NCBI GenBank assembly: GCA_030761205.1
Contig: JAULJL010000011.1
Span: forward strand, 11,274,501 to 11,338,500
Source: Fremontodendron californicum
Taxonomy: Eukaryota; Streptophyta; Magnoliopsida; Malvales; Malvaceae
DNA length: 64,000 nucleotides
Direction: 5' to 3'
In this document: one piece after another, positions 22,607 through 35,426 of the stretch
Numbering within the stretch: the first letter of the stretch is position 1
How the letters are laid out: each line of letters starts with the position of its first letter
Notes under the pieces: model-generated
Seen by the model: only the letters and a program-made list of their open reading frames with translations
The model's database searches: none
What the model was told of the DNA's origin: nothing
Translations under genes and position numbers: made by a program

Positions 22607-25440
22607 GCAGCACATGCTTTGGCAAAATATATATAGTCTGACCATTTCAGAAGATTTGTTTTGGGTTGAGCAGGAATATGTTATCAGTTGTACAATTATG
22701 TTGGATGTTCCTATCAATGAATAATCAATATTTTTTTTTTTTTTTAAGAACATCCATACGATATGAGGGATTATTTATTTTTACAAGATAATAAAAAGTA
22801 CCTTAGAATAAAAGTCAAATAAAAGTGTTCATGGTCAGACTAAGGTGAAGGTTCGATTAATACCTCCAGAGATTTGCTCAAAGTTTAACCAAAGCGGTTC
22901 ACTTCAGTCTATTTAATTTAATTTAATTATTAAAATCTTAAAAAAATATATTTTTATTTTAATATTTTAAAATATGTTTTAAAATTTAAATAATCAAATT
23001 ATTTTCGAGTCTAGATTTTGAAATCCTTATCAAGGACCCTCATAATTATTTCTTGCTTTTGTTCGATTTGTGGTTTTATTTACGCATTAATATGATAACT
23101 TGATTTTATTAATTGGATTTGACATTTTAAATGATGAATTAAAAAAAAACGAAATGGTAAGAAACATTCGAATTTTCATATTAGAATCATATACTAATTA
23201 TTATATAAGTTAAAAAAGAACGTTATGCTTGAAACCCCCAAAATATAAAATTAATTATTTGTAAGGAAAATATAGTTAGTTTTAAGGATCACATTTTCTG
23301 TTAAATTACTACAATTAATATCATGTATATGCAGCAATTTTCATTTTTAAGGTTGCCATTAATAAATATAATTATAAAAATATTAATATGAAAATATTTT
23401 TTTAATATTTTTTAAATAGTAATTCGGACTTACGAGTCGACCCAGGTCCAACCCGGACTGGGGTTGGGTAAAAAATGTGAAAAAATTTCGAGTCACAATT
23501 TCAGCAAGAAATAATTATCCAACAATATCAATGCATGTATATACTTTTTTATTTTTGGGATATTGTTGGATAGTTTTTTGTTAAACTATTCCTGTATATA
23601 CTTTTTTGTTATATCAATGAACGTTATACTAATTATTATATGCAAGAAATTATTCGTGTATATACTTTTTTGTTAAACTATCCAACAATATCAATGCATG
23701 TATATACTTTTTTATGCCTATATATATTAATCTATATATTATCACATCTGCATGTCTATAAATGATTCACATTTTCCTTTTTTTCTTTTTTAATATATAG
23801 TGTTTATCCTATACCATAATTATCTTTCAAGAGTCGAGTAATGATTATTAACTTAAAATGTTTAAATTATCTTCTCTTTCTTAATTTTTTTTTTTTTTTG
23901 TACATAAAGAAATACGAATGAATCTAAAATAATAAAATTAATCATAAATTATATGTTTACTAATTATATGTATTAATTTCAAAAAAAAAATATATATTTA
24001 TATCATCAAAAGAGTCTAAAAATCCATGTTCTTTTCACTCTCTTGATGAATATATTTTAAAACAAAAAACATGTGATTTCATTTACCAATTTTATTAAAA
24101 AATAATCTCACAATGTGTGGGCAAAAAACCTAGCAATATCGTATTAATATAGAGCTGAATTTTGAGTAGGATTGGTTCAATATTTATCAAATCCATATGA
24201 ATTTTGTTAATACTCATAAACATGACCCATCCTACTTTACACAATATATAAATACAATAAGTATCACAAATGAAAATATTTTAAACAACAACTTTTCAAA
24301 GGAATAAATAAATTATAAAGAAGAGTCCGTGCAATAAGCTTTTAAACAAAGATTATAAGAAATCAAAGAACAATTTACTCACCATAACGTGACTCGAACT
24401 AAAATTTAGAGATTCTGATATTTATTTTTTGCATTAAAATAAGGTCTTATAGGCATTCATAATTCATAAGTAAACTTTATTTTCAAGCTATTTTTCAAGT
24501 TTCATAAGCAAGTTAAATACCAAATAAGACACATTTGAGATGGATCTCGAGTAATAATATAATAATAACACATTAAAAGCTCATTCATTAGTTATAATAA
24601 ATAAACAACATGGTTGAGCTATTAGCAAGCTTTTTTCTTTCTTTTGTTTTTGAGACATGAGAAAGTAGGTGAAAGAAAGGAATTAAGCCTAATTAGATCT
24701 CAACTTTGTTTGTCTCTAGCCAAAACAAGGATCACGTCAAGTTTTACCCTAGAGCAAAACATCATTTTTTTTTTCTTTCTTTCTTGTTTTCATGTAATTT
24801 TACTTTAAAAATTTAGACTTGGAAAGCAGTAAAAAACTTCAGTCTTATACCATTGCAGCTCTAATAATATATTGTCAAAATCAAGAACAATAAAAAAAAT
24901 AATTACAATATGAAATATCAATATCAATATAGAAGCCAAAAAAGCAACCTCTCATGCAATAGTTTTGCAATAAAGTTAATCAGTTCGTTTCCTTGCAAAC
25001 AATGATAAATTTTCTTAATACTTACTGAAGAAAAAAGAATATCACATTGGCTTTGATTTCTAAACTACATCTATATGACCAAAAAAAAAAACTTTAAATA
25101 ACTTAAGGATAGAAGCTAAAGGAGGAAAATAAGAAGAAAAACAAAGGGAAGATGGGGAAACCAAAAATTAGTCTAATGCTGGGGTTTGAAAGGTTAAGCA
25201 AAGATGACATCAGTTGTGATAATGGCAAGAATTCTTCTTTCTTGGGTTAAATGTCCATTTTTCATACGAAGATAAAGTTTTGGTTGTGCAAAAGGGCTAC
25301 CTCTATATTGAATTTAAGCAATAACCTGGGATCTTAAAAGATCGGTATAATTATCTACAGTCTTGAACATATATCTATATGTATATATATTAAGAAGCAA
25401 AGAAAAAACATTCCTTGTGAAAAGTTATCATCAATGACTT
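22607..25440. other. AT-rich intergenic region
   Basis: No gene-like frame. A phrase 'tatccaacaatatcaatgcatgtatatac' occurs at 23516 and 23681 in direct orientation, with an inverted partial copy ('gatattgttggata') at 23560, suggesting a small rearranged insertion. Otherwise simple AT-rich sequence. Confidence 0.5.
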
Positions 25441-25516
25441 GAATCTAACCTTTTGCAATCATGTCATGCACCATCTTGGAATTAATTAATTTTGCAAATG
25501 GTTCACCAAACCTTAA

Positions 25517-26059
25517 TCATGATGCCGTTGATAAGGACAATGGCATTTCACTCTCATGTGAAGTAACGGATATATCATTTGAACTGCTAGAGGAAGAGCT
25601 ACCGGCTCTCTTGAAATTTCTTTCTTGGCCAATATCACCATTTTTAGCTTCACCAAATTGAGCGTGCCTTCCATCATTCTGAGAAGAACTTGGTGGAGAT
25701 TTCCCATTCACATCAAGAATTTCTGCACCATCAATATCATTAACATCGGAAGCTGCACCACTACCACCACCATCGCCAGAACCCTTGGCGGTAACACTAC
25801 CATTACCATACAAGCTACCAATTACCATCCTAAATCCAAAGGCCCTTGATGTTATCCGATATACAACTGTTATGATCCAAAATATCCAAGGCATGCAAAC
25901 AAGGGTAAAACCAAGAACAAGAAACAAATTCGAGGATTGAGATTCAGGAACGGTCATGTAAGCCAAAAAGCAGCCACCTCCGGCAACTATACAGATAAAC
26001 AAAATGCAGCTGATGATCCATATGTATGTGCGACTAGCATTTGGATCTGGTTCAGACAT
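25517..26059 (-). CDS. small plant membrane protein with two transmembrane helices
   Basis: Single-exon frame of 180 residues from ATG 26057-26059 to TGA 25517-25519. The N-terminus MSEPDPNASRTYIWIISCI has a hydrophobic helix at about residues 13-35 and a second at about 45-68 (FLVLGFTLVCMPWIFWIITV), followed by a basic-aromatic YRITSRAFGFRM and a long hydrophilic tail rich in G, S, D and N with a run of seven serines. This looks like a family of uncharacterised plant transmembrane proteins (two helices, short loop, polar cytosolic tail); function unknown. It is the only frame here that looks like an intact host gene with no transposon link. A TATA-like AAAATATAAACC on the minus strand at about 26338-26350 lies 280 bp upstream. 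Start choice: first ATG, directly before the first helix. Confidence 0.7.
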   Translation of the reverse strand: MSEPDPNASRTYIWIISCILFICIVAGGGCFLAYMTVPESQSSNLFLVLGFTLVCMPWIFWIITVVYRITSRAFGFRMVIGSLYGNGSVTAKGSGDGGGSGAASDVNDIDGAEILDVNGKSPPSSSQNDGRHAQFGEAKNGDIGQERNFKRAGSSSSSSSNDISVTSHESEMPLSLSTAS

Positions 26060-27200
26060 TTTGGAAATCTACAAAAAGATTCAAATAAATATGAGTTTGT
26101 TTGACATGATCATGATCCATGTTTTCGATTAATGGGATCAGAAAGATCCATTAGAGATTGGATTTTCCCTAAGTGGTTGTTGTCGTTGTTGCTGCTCGTT
26201 GGAAGGGCTATGGTGGAATTTTTTGAGGTTAGAATTTAGACGTGTTCAAAAGTTTGTTTACGTAAAATATGATTAATTTGTGTCAAAACCACAAGGGGAG
26301 AAAAAAATATGAGAGGAGAAAGATAACGTGTTTGGTTTATATTTTTGTCATGCCAAGGTTGATGCTCACCTCCTAAGACAAGATTGGTTCAATAGGTAAG
26401 ATTGTTTGCCTCAACATTATATATAATCGTTGTTGATTCTAGTTTTAGCATTGACATATTTTGCTGTTATATACATAACAATAGCTAATTTTCAGCATTT
26501 TAGTTTAATGTAATTTAACTTTTTATTATTTTGGTATCTTTTTATACAATTTTTTTATATTTTGATAATCTAATCATTGACTCCAAATTGTTATAATTAT
26601 TAGCTCAACCTTAATGATACACTAACTAATTGATTATTTGGAAGATGCTAATCCAATGTATTCCATTTATAAAGAAAAAACTATGTATACAATGATTTTC
26701 ATGTAAAAAATAAATAAAATATGCAGAGACCAAGTTCTTTAAGGAAAAATCCTCACACAATATATGTCCTTTATAACTTGGATATTCATGTAAGTACGGA
26801 TCCTCTCTTCCAACTCCTTCCCAAAAGAATATTGAGAGACTATCATAAATATTTTTCTAGAACAATATTGAACACCTTATTTAAATTTTTCTAACAACTC
26901 TCAAAAGATCAAACAAATTTGAACTTAATCTATCAAAAAAATTTTGAGTTGACTCAAAACGTTTATATATACCTTACATGGTTTATAGTATAGTGACAAA
27001 TTTGATTTTAACCTCTCAAAAAATATAAATAGCTATTAACAAACTTGTTAAGTAAAATGAGCCAATCATATGTGATCTTAATATAACTAGACATTCTATG
27101 TTCAACATCATAGACAAACCATTTTTCATCAGGTGCAACTGGATCGAAGGTCTCCATATCTTTTCATTAAAACATAAGTAAGACTTAAACGTAGAATGGC
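26060..27200. other. intergenic, upstream of the membrane-protein gene
   Basis: Includes the likely 5' untranslated region (26060-26330 on the minus strand) with a GTTGTTGTCGTTGTTGCTGC stretch, then AT-rich sequence. No further gene seen. Confidence 0.45.
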
Positions 27201-27588
27201 GATTTTTTCAGTTTTTTATGAATAATATTCCTCTAAAGATACACTAGAGGTCGTTACAGAGGATATTCATGAACCATGGTAGAGTTGTTGATGTCTTCAT
27301 TCCCCGAAAAAGAAGTGGTACGGGTAGAAAATTTGGTTTTGTACGATTTGCTAATCTTAAGATGCTAGAAAAGCGGTTTTGAAACTTAATGGAGCTTGGA
27401 TCCTTGGTTATTGAATTGGGGTGAATATGGTGAGATTTAATGGTAGATAATATTATTGGAGAAAGATGAATCCAGTGATGAAGACTGCAAATGAGATAAG
27501 AATTGATGATTATAAGTAAAAACCATCTGCTTCGGCACAACGTTTTGATTGGAAGTCAAATGGAATGTAGACTCAACCAGGTCAGAGA

Positions 27589-27730
27589 AGAACCTGAAAT
27601 TTAGCTCAGTTGGTTCATGTAATCACCCTTAAGAGGTTACATTCATCAGGTTTAGGGTTCAAATCTCAGTATCTGAAACCCTTTCCTTTATCCTTAGGCT
27701 ACCGCCTCTTTTTTGTACCAAAAAAAAAGT
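27589..27730 (+). mobile_element. tRNA-derived SINE
   Basis: Contains an internal RNA polymerase III promoter: A box TAGCTCAGTTGG (27602-27613) and B box GGTTCAAATCT (27656-27666). It ends in T-rich then A-rich sequence. A perfect 9-bp duplication GGTCAGAGA flanks it (27580-27588 and 27731-27739). Removing it rejoins the LINE ORF1 frame (GQRSYMKALMNEG). Confidence 0.85.
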
Positions 27731-28666
27731 GGTCAGAGATCATATATGAAGGCGTTGATGAACGAGGGAACTTAAAATGGTGAAGGAAAGATGGTAGGGG
27801 ACAATAATGACCAACCTATGTAACTCAAGTGCTAGAAAATGCTGCTTTGCAGCCATTGATGAGGGAGGAAATGTTGCATAACCTTGAAAGATGTGTGGTA
27901 GGGAAGCAAAAGGGGTCTTTGACAGAGAATGGCTATAAGAGAATTTTCACCAACAAAGCATCTTGGATGTGATAGCCAAAAATCTATCAAGGTGCTATTT
28001 CTTAATTGAGTTTGAAGATAAGGACGGAATGGAGCAGATGGGGAAGGAAAACTATGTTCGGTTAAGGGAATGGTTAACATATATTAAACCATGGTTCGAA
28101 GATTTTTGTGTGAAAAGCATGACTGTCTGGTTATTTTGTTTGGTGTTCCTTTATAAGCTTGAAATTATTGTACTTTCCAAAATATAGCAAACTTATAGGG
28201 TGAGCTATTACAGATGGATAGCAGAACAATGAAATTTTTGGATTTTAGAAAAGGTGCAATTTTTATTAAAACTCAACTACTTCATAGGGTTGATGAGTTA
28301 ATTATAATGAGATGTGTAGATAAGGATGTTACAGTTCGAGTTTCTGAGATTGATTTTGTCCTTGATAATGTGGAGGTGATTGGAAAAGATGATTTTGATA
28401 ATTTTTTGAGTTCTAAAGGTGCAATTTCCCCTTGTCCTTCTGGTTTCAATGCGGTAAAATCATAAGAGGTGGAAGATGAAGAATCTTATATGCATGGTGT
28501 GGGGAACAAAAAACAGTTAAAATTTATGAGGGTGATAAGGTGGCGGAATCTGAGGTAAGTAGTAAATGTGAGGAATTGGGTAATGAAGACGGTGAGGAAC
28601 ATATTGTATATATATGGCAGTAGAGACTCTTTGTGTCTGACGACTAAATCTTGCTTTCTGGAGGGG

Positions 28667-28675
28667 AAATAAGAT
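28667..28675 (+). repeat. left target-site duplication of 13.1 kb Mutator-like element
   Basis: AAATAAGAT, identical to 41784-41792. Nine base pairs is the standard duplication length for Mutator-like transposons. Confidence 0.9.
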
Positions 28676-30850
28676 GGGAAAATATGAGAAACATGCAATC
28701 AACAGTAACATTATTGTTAAAGAGTACAATAGCTTAAAATTATTTGTAGAAAGGAAATGAAAAGATTAAAAATTGTTGTGAAGGAAACTTAAAGTCCTAA
28801 ATACCCTTAATGAAATAAGCTGTTTATATCTGTGAGTCTTCCCCCCTCCCTCGTCCGTGAAGCTTTGTTATTCTCCTACCCTTCATTTTCGCTCTTCTCT
28901 TTTTATTTTTCTTGTCTCTTACCACAAACCTCTTCTGAAATCCATTGTCTGTGAAGGAAAAGGCAAGTAGAACAAGAGATTTCGTGACAAACCCATTCCG
29001 AGTTTGACCCCACTTTGTTGCGGCATAAGTTTTGACCTAAACATCTATCGTAAGTTTTCTGGATATCTTAAAATCCTTTGCATGCTGATTTCTGGATATT
29101 GTAAGTTTTCCTTTTTTTTTAACTTTTGGGTTTATTATTTAGTCTCTTAATTTGTTTTGAATTTAAGATCTGCTTCAAATATTATAAATATATGTTTTGT
29201 TCTATTACTTGTCTATTGTAAATTTTGACCTAAACATCTATATTGGTGGCAGTAGTTTCAGAATTTTTGAGTCTTGGAAAAGAGAAAACAATATGTGTTC
29301 ATGGACTGCAGTAGAGTCAGACATGGTAGGATGGAAGTTAGGTAAACATTAGTTTCTAAACCTTTGGCAAAATTTTGTTAGGATTTTTTTTTTTAATTGT
29401 AGAATGGAAAGTGTGATGAGCAAGTTTATGTTATATCTTAGCTAAATCATGAAATCACGAACCATTAGCTTCTTAAGGTTTGGCGTCTTTATTTTAGTAT
29501 AAAAAAAAGATTATCTTAATTGTACAAGGAAAAATGTTAGAGGCAAGCTTATGTTACATTCTCTTAGCACTCTTGTTTTTGTATGGTACATGTGGAAAGT
29601 TCAATCGTGGTTTCCTATTGGTCTCTTGGGTCATTCAGTGTATCTTGGTCGGATAATTAGTTTGGAGTGTGGTTTAGTTAATGGTTTTCATTTTTGAAGA
29701 GTTGGCTTTATATATATATATATATGTATGTATGTATGTTTGTATGAATTCATACATACATAAATAAGTTCGTTTGCTATGAACTTAGAGTACCCATATG
29801 GTAGATGTTGGCTAGGTTATCTAACTTTTTATGATGTTTTGTTTTCTCTTAAATTTTAGGCTGGAGATGCACTGAAATAATTGTATGATAATTTTAAATG
29901 TGACTTTGAGACCAAGATTAATCTTCTCAAACTGGTATGTTTTTATAGGTTTATGTGTTTTCTACGAATGCAATAGTATTATCTTGTGATACTACTGGAG
30001 CTGAAACTAATTTATCAAGATTTGATGTTACAAACTTCTTGTTCTTCAGAGTCCCCTTTAGAAAATACTGTTTTATCAACCAATTAATGTGCAGCAATGC
30101 TCTGCAAGGTTAAATTCTAGTCTTACTAGTTTGAGCTTTTTCTTTCATGCTACATCCCCTTCTCTTATCATCAAAATCAAAAATTTTATAATAACATGGA
30201 TGAATCGAGTTGCCAAGTATATAATTGACAATAAAACCTGCATTAAAATGACATACCGTTGTATGAAAGATAACGCTGATGGTAATATGGCTAATGTGCT
30301 TAAGTATTATGTTTTCCAGCCAGAAGACTGAGGCTGTACTTAGCCTTACACCCAATCATTAAAAGTAGATGGATATTAAGTAAAGAAAGTTTACAGCTTT
30401 TATTTGGCTAACATATATATTTATCCTTTGACTTCATTTCATTTTATTTTAATCCTTTCAATTATATAGGATTTGACATGTAATATGTCCATTTATGCTC
30501 TTCTACGAGATAACATCTACAACTTTGTAGAATTGCTTGCTCATAATATTGTAAGAAGATCTTTATTAAATTTTTTTTAATTTCACCATATATTGCAGTT
30601 CAATTTTTTTTACAGGCAAAATAGTTTCATGTCATGATAGTTGTTTGTGCCTCAATTTAATTGAAATGATATTCATGATTGTTATTTGCTTGCTTGCATA
30701 TATGGGACTATGAAGAAATTGTCAGTGTAAAAAAAGTACGTATAAGTTGCAAGAATGTACATATAGTTATGCTACATGTACATATTGTTTACTATATGTA
30801 CATATAGTTATGGAGTTTACCTAGATGAAATCTATTTAAAACATCCTATG
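28676..30850 (+). repeat. left long terminal inverted repeat of the MULE
   Basis: Inverted match to 39540-41783. The outer 24 bp are identical; deep inside the arm, 30601-30790 ('ttgtttgtgcctcaatttaattgaaatgatattc', 'gaagaaattgtcagtgtaaaaaaagtac', 'gttatgctacatgtacatattg') is the inverted copy of 39790-39990. Pyrimidine-rich 28850-28930 resembles a 5' untranslated region, as is usual for promoters inside MULE arms. Confidence 0.75.
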
Positions 30851-31144
30851 TGGACCATAATTGATCCTATTTCACAGTTGTTCTATATATCCACAATATT
30901 CTCATCAATCTTATCTTTCTTGCAAGGAATTAAGAAATTTTGAAGTATTTTTGTCTTCCTCGAGCAATCTAATTTTTTAAAATTATTGACTGCAATGATG
31001 TGAATTTATTGGTTTTTGTGGTTCATGTTTGTATATGTCCACCATCATAGTGAAGTATATGACCAAAGTATTTATCATGTATTTGCGATATTAAAGTTGT
31101 AATTGAACTTGATCTTTAATGTTTATAATATGTGAATAATTGCA

Positions 31145-31215
31145 AGTGTTGAAGAATTAGTGCATGAAGTTGGGGAAAAATTAGGGAAGAGTGTTGTTCG
31201 TAATGTATTTAGATA
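31145..31215 (+). pseudogene. transposase exon fragment in left arm
   Basis: Reads VEELVHEVGEKLGKSV and NVFRYN, nearly identical to FEELVHQVGEKLGKSV and HVFRYT in the transposase at 35560-35630. The preceding 120 bp also match the sequence upstream of that transposase (34860-34975). It is a leftover of a second transposase copy. Confidence 0.8.
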
Positions 31216-34140
31216 TAACTTATATGTACATGGCTAGAAGACAATATGTACATTCCTGCATACTTATATGTACATTTAAGGAAAAGAATATGTACATTTT
31301 TAGTTTCTATTAAATTCAACCCTAAATTGGTGTGATAGAATTTTAGAGATAATATCTGTGTTTTATGTATGGAATTATGTACATGGACAGGCTTGGTATT
31401 GGTTTTAGAATCATGTGTAAGAATGCATGTCTCACCAATATTTGAAGATGCTAAAGCTTCATATGATTATCATTATTATGTTGTATAAGTTGTGTTTGTC
31501 TGAATATTGCATCTTAACTTTATAGCATGATTCTAATTTATGTGAAACATACTTGTTTTAGTAATTTGTACTAAAGATTTATCCCCAATCACTGAATTCA
31601 AGGGCTATTGCATTAGATTCTTGGGAGTGTGAGAGCACTCATATTTCTTATATTGTTATGGTTTAATTGGGGTGGATTGATGGACCATCCTTTATGCAAT
31701 ATTTTATGTTTGGTTAGGAGTAGATTCACATGGTTCAATGAAGGTTACAGATTGTATGCAATTAATTTTCTCATTCCTTAATTTATTTGTATTATTGTAT
31801 TTTCTGCAGTTGAGTCTCCCTATTACCTGGTTCCTACCTTTTCCTACACACAATGGTATTGTTGAGATTTCTTGAATGTTCGTCTTCTGTAGGTGGAATG
31901 TTGATAAAGTGTATGAGCATGATTCTGTTGGTTCTGTTTTTTTCTATATTGATGAAAATGGATAGTAGTTATTTCTCTTGGCTATCTAAGATAGGTCATT
32001 GATTTGTAAATTCATCAAGACTGATCATTAGGTTAGGTAGCTAAGACTTGGGTTTTAGATTTTAAGTTATATCTGTCAATGACAATTGGTATGGATTTTA
32101 AGGTGGCAGGGCATTCCTAAGAATTAGAATAAAAAATACAAAACTAGGTTTCATGTTTTATATATAAGGTTGATTTGTGACTGTGATAAAATGTACATAT
32201 AATTTTCTTGAATTTACATATAGCTATACTCAAAATCAAACATGTAGTTATGCTATATGCATATAAGTGGACTTATTTTGTTGAAACATTTCTTATCAAT
32301 TATGTTAGTTTTTAGTCATTTTAAATGGCAAAAACAAATAGACGAAAGGATTATGCTTAAAGATTTGACTATAAAGAGCAATAGTATTATAATTAATTAG
32401 TCTTACTCATTTTATATGAATCATTATATTTTTGCTTCATTGGTCACTTTAAGGAGGATAACATGTAAGACCTTAAATCATTGGGGTTTAGAATAGAAAT
32501 TCTCACTATATAAAAAGTACATATAGTTTGGAAGAATGTACATATAGTTGTGCTATATGTACATATAATTATGCTATATTGTTTTTTATTAGTTTTTGAA
32601 CTATTATTTTTTCTGTCTACATCTTGTTTACTAGGGGGCATATCCTTTTATTTATACCTTCATATTTTATTTTGCATGTGTCTTGTTCTAATACACTAAT
32701 TTTTTGAATGATTCTAGTGCCCAGTTGAGGACTTGGAGTCTTGGAAGTTGTTGCAGAATCATTTGTCTTCTTGGATTGAACTTATAACTACTTCTTATGG
32801 TTCGATATAAAATGTTGCAAAAAAAAATTTGGCCAGTTGCTCATCCTCGAAAATCACTACAGAGTAACCACAAAAATGAAAGCTCTAAGCTTAAGAATGA
32901 ATCTTTTGGAACTGTTGACTTGGTTTTTTTAATGTATAGGAGATGTCAGTTATATGTACGTATAATATAATTCTTATATGTATATATGGCTTCCATGATA
33001 TGTACAAATAAGTGTGAGATATGTACGTATATATATATATTTTTTTTGAATATAGTATAATTTTTTTCTATTTGTAATGTGTTTGGGGTAAATTTTCTAT
33101 TTGTACATACAATTTGCTAAATGTATATATTGTTATAACTATATGTACATATAATATGGTTAATGCTGTAGTTATTTTTGCTTGTTCCATAATTTCTTGA
33201 AATAAAATCTTTATTTTCGCTGTATTGACTTAAAACTTTGTTTTTATGCTTTTATACTGTTATTGTTTTAAGGTCAATGTTGGAAGCATAGTAATTGATG
33301 CAGTAATTATAATTTTGTTGTGTTAGTATTGGCGTGGTTAATGTTGTTTCTTGCATGAGTTTATTGATGATTAATACCTATTTCTTTACAGCAGCAGCAG
33401 TAAAGCTCAAGAAATACAGCAATATATTGTCACCGAGAATGACTTAACAACCTCTAACATTTACTTGAAGGGAAGGATGGGGAGATGGAATTCCAAAGTA
33501 TGATGGAAAAGATTACCCCAAATATGTCATACAAAGCATAGTGCCTTGAGCCTGAGGTAGGTTTCTGATTATTAATGTGCTTCCACTATCATATAAAATT
33601 GTCATGAAACTTGTCATTTTAAAGAGGAGGAACATGTAAGAGCTTAAATCATTGGGGTGTAGGATAGAAATTGTTAGAATATAAAAAAGTACATATAGTT
33701 TGGAATAATGTACATATTATTTTGCTACATGTACATATTATTTTGTTATATGTACATATAAGTTGGCTTTATTTTGTTGAAGCATTTCTTATAATTTATG
33801 TTAGTTTTTAGTCGTTTTAAATGAAAAAAATGACATGCAAACATAGCATGATTAAAGGTTTGGCTTTAGGGAGCAAGACTCTTTTAATTGCAATTATGTT
33901 ACTGTCATCGTAGTATTTACTATATTTCTTTTTTGTTGCATGTCCCACAATATTGAGAGAGAGAAAAAAAGGATGCATTTAAATGACGTATAGGACATCA
34001 ATGTTAGTAAAAAAAAAATATTTAATAAAAAATTTAACTTATATGTACATGGCCACAACACAATATGTACATTCCTGCATCTTTAAATGTACATTTAGGC
34101 AAAACAATATGTACATTTTTAGTTTTGAAGAATTAGTACA
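31216..34140. other. left interior of the MULE, repeated blocks
   Basis: No coding feature besides the transposase scrap. Block 32180-32600 and block 33590-33900 are direct repeats ('gttgaa(a/g)catttcttat', 'gttagtttttagtc(a/g)ttttaaatg', 'acatgtaaga(c/g)cttaaatcattggggt'), and both are inverted copies of 39560-39820. Confidence 0.65.
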
Positions 34141-34149
34141 ATTTTAATA

Positions 34150-34420
34150 TGAAATAGATGCTGTCAAGAGTTGAATAATAGTTAAATGGTCCTAAATCTT
34201 AACAATATTTGTAAAAGGAAATTGAAGAAATAATAATTTATTACTAAGGAGATCGAAAATACAAATATACCCTTAATGAAATCAACATAATAGCAAAAAC
34301 AAAACTTGATATTTTGCTTCTGATAATCTTCTTCCCCTTCTCCTTTCCCCATTCTCCATCCCTTCCCTTACTTCCTGACTTCCCCATTCTATCTGCCCTT
34401 TCTTTTTTCTTCGTATATGT
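34150..34420 (+). repeat. internal partial MULE terminus (left side)
   Basis: 'aatatttgtaaaaggaaattgaagaaataat' and 'aaatacaaatatacccttaatgaaat' align in order with 28735-28820 of the outer left end, followed by the same kind of pyrimidine-rich tract. The outermost 40-60 bp of the terminus are not recognisable. Confidence 0.55.
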
Positions 34421-35426
34421 CAGCTTGTTTTACGAATAATTCTGATGGTGTACAATTTCCTTTTGGTATTGTAAATGTACTGTCATTGTTTTGCTTTAAG
34501 AAATTAAAGAATATGAATGTTACATGTACATATAGTTTAGTTGAATCTACATATAGTTTTGTTATAATTACATACTTTTATACTTCTATGTACATATAAG
34601 TGCGCAAATAGTTTTCCACATTTCTGAGAGATCTGTTCATATACTATTTTTAAAATATACATATAGTTATACTAAATGTACATATAGCTAGGCTAAATAT
34701 ACATATTGTTATAGGTATATGTACATATAACTTTGCTTCTGATCTTGCAGTATTTACTATAACTCTAAACGTTTTGCCATGTACGAAGAACTTCAACAAA
34801 TTTGGGCTACTCAAAATAATTTGGATGCATATTTGTGCGGGGACTGAGTTCTTATCCTCCTCCACCATCATAGTCAACTATATGAAATTGTATTTCTCGT
34901 GTATTTGCGATATTAAAGTTGTAATTCAACTTGATCTTCACTGTTTATAATATGTGAATATTTAAGTGTTGCGTAAATGAGAAAAGTATTTGTTTCTCCC
35001 AACATATGGAAGTGATGGAGTAAATTTCTTATGTTTATGTGACATTTGTTTGGGGCTTGTAAAATTGAACTTATAAAATGTACATAAAATTTGTAAGAAT
35101 GTGGCACATAATATCTTAATTGATTCATTTTTGGTAAAATACATATTATTTGTAAGAATGTACATATAGGTATGCAATATGTACATATTGTTTTGCTATA
35201 TGTACATATACATATTGTTTTGCTATATGTACATTCTTGCTTATTGTTTTGCTATATGTACATATACATATTGTTTTGCTATATGTACATATTGTTTTGC
35301 TATACGTACATATTATTATATTATATTTTCTCTTGATTGGTCTTTTTACTTATGGGTTCAAACGTAAAAGTCTATTGTTGCTTTATACATTGCAGAAACA
35401 TATTGTTCGATCATTATAAAGTTGAA

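Larger units (their letters stand above)
27211..28675 (+). pseudogene. LINE ORF1-like RRM protein, 5' part, broken
   Basis: Reads FFMNNIPLKI (RNP2-like), then FMNHGRVVDVFIPRKR and GRKFGFVRFANL (RNP1), an RNA-recognition motif of the kind found in ORF1 of plant LINEs. After a SINE insertion it continues with ALQPLMREEMLHNLERC, LSRCYFLIEFEDKDGME, RLREWLTYIKPWFEDFCVK and VDKDVTVRVSEIDFV, the DUF4283-type pattern of the same proteins. Many stops (for example TAG at 27244, where a tryptophan is expected) and frame changes. The sequence is cut at 28675 by a 13.1 kb element and resumes in frame at 41793. Confidence 0.7.

Noticed and set aside
27602..27670. Possible tRNA gene
   Set aside because: A and B boxes are present but no cloverleaf or acceptor pairing; poly-A end and target duplication show it is a SINE.
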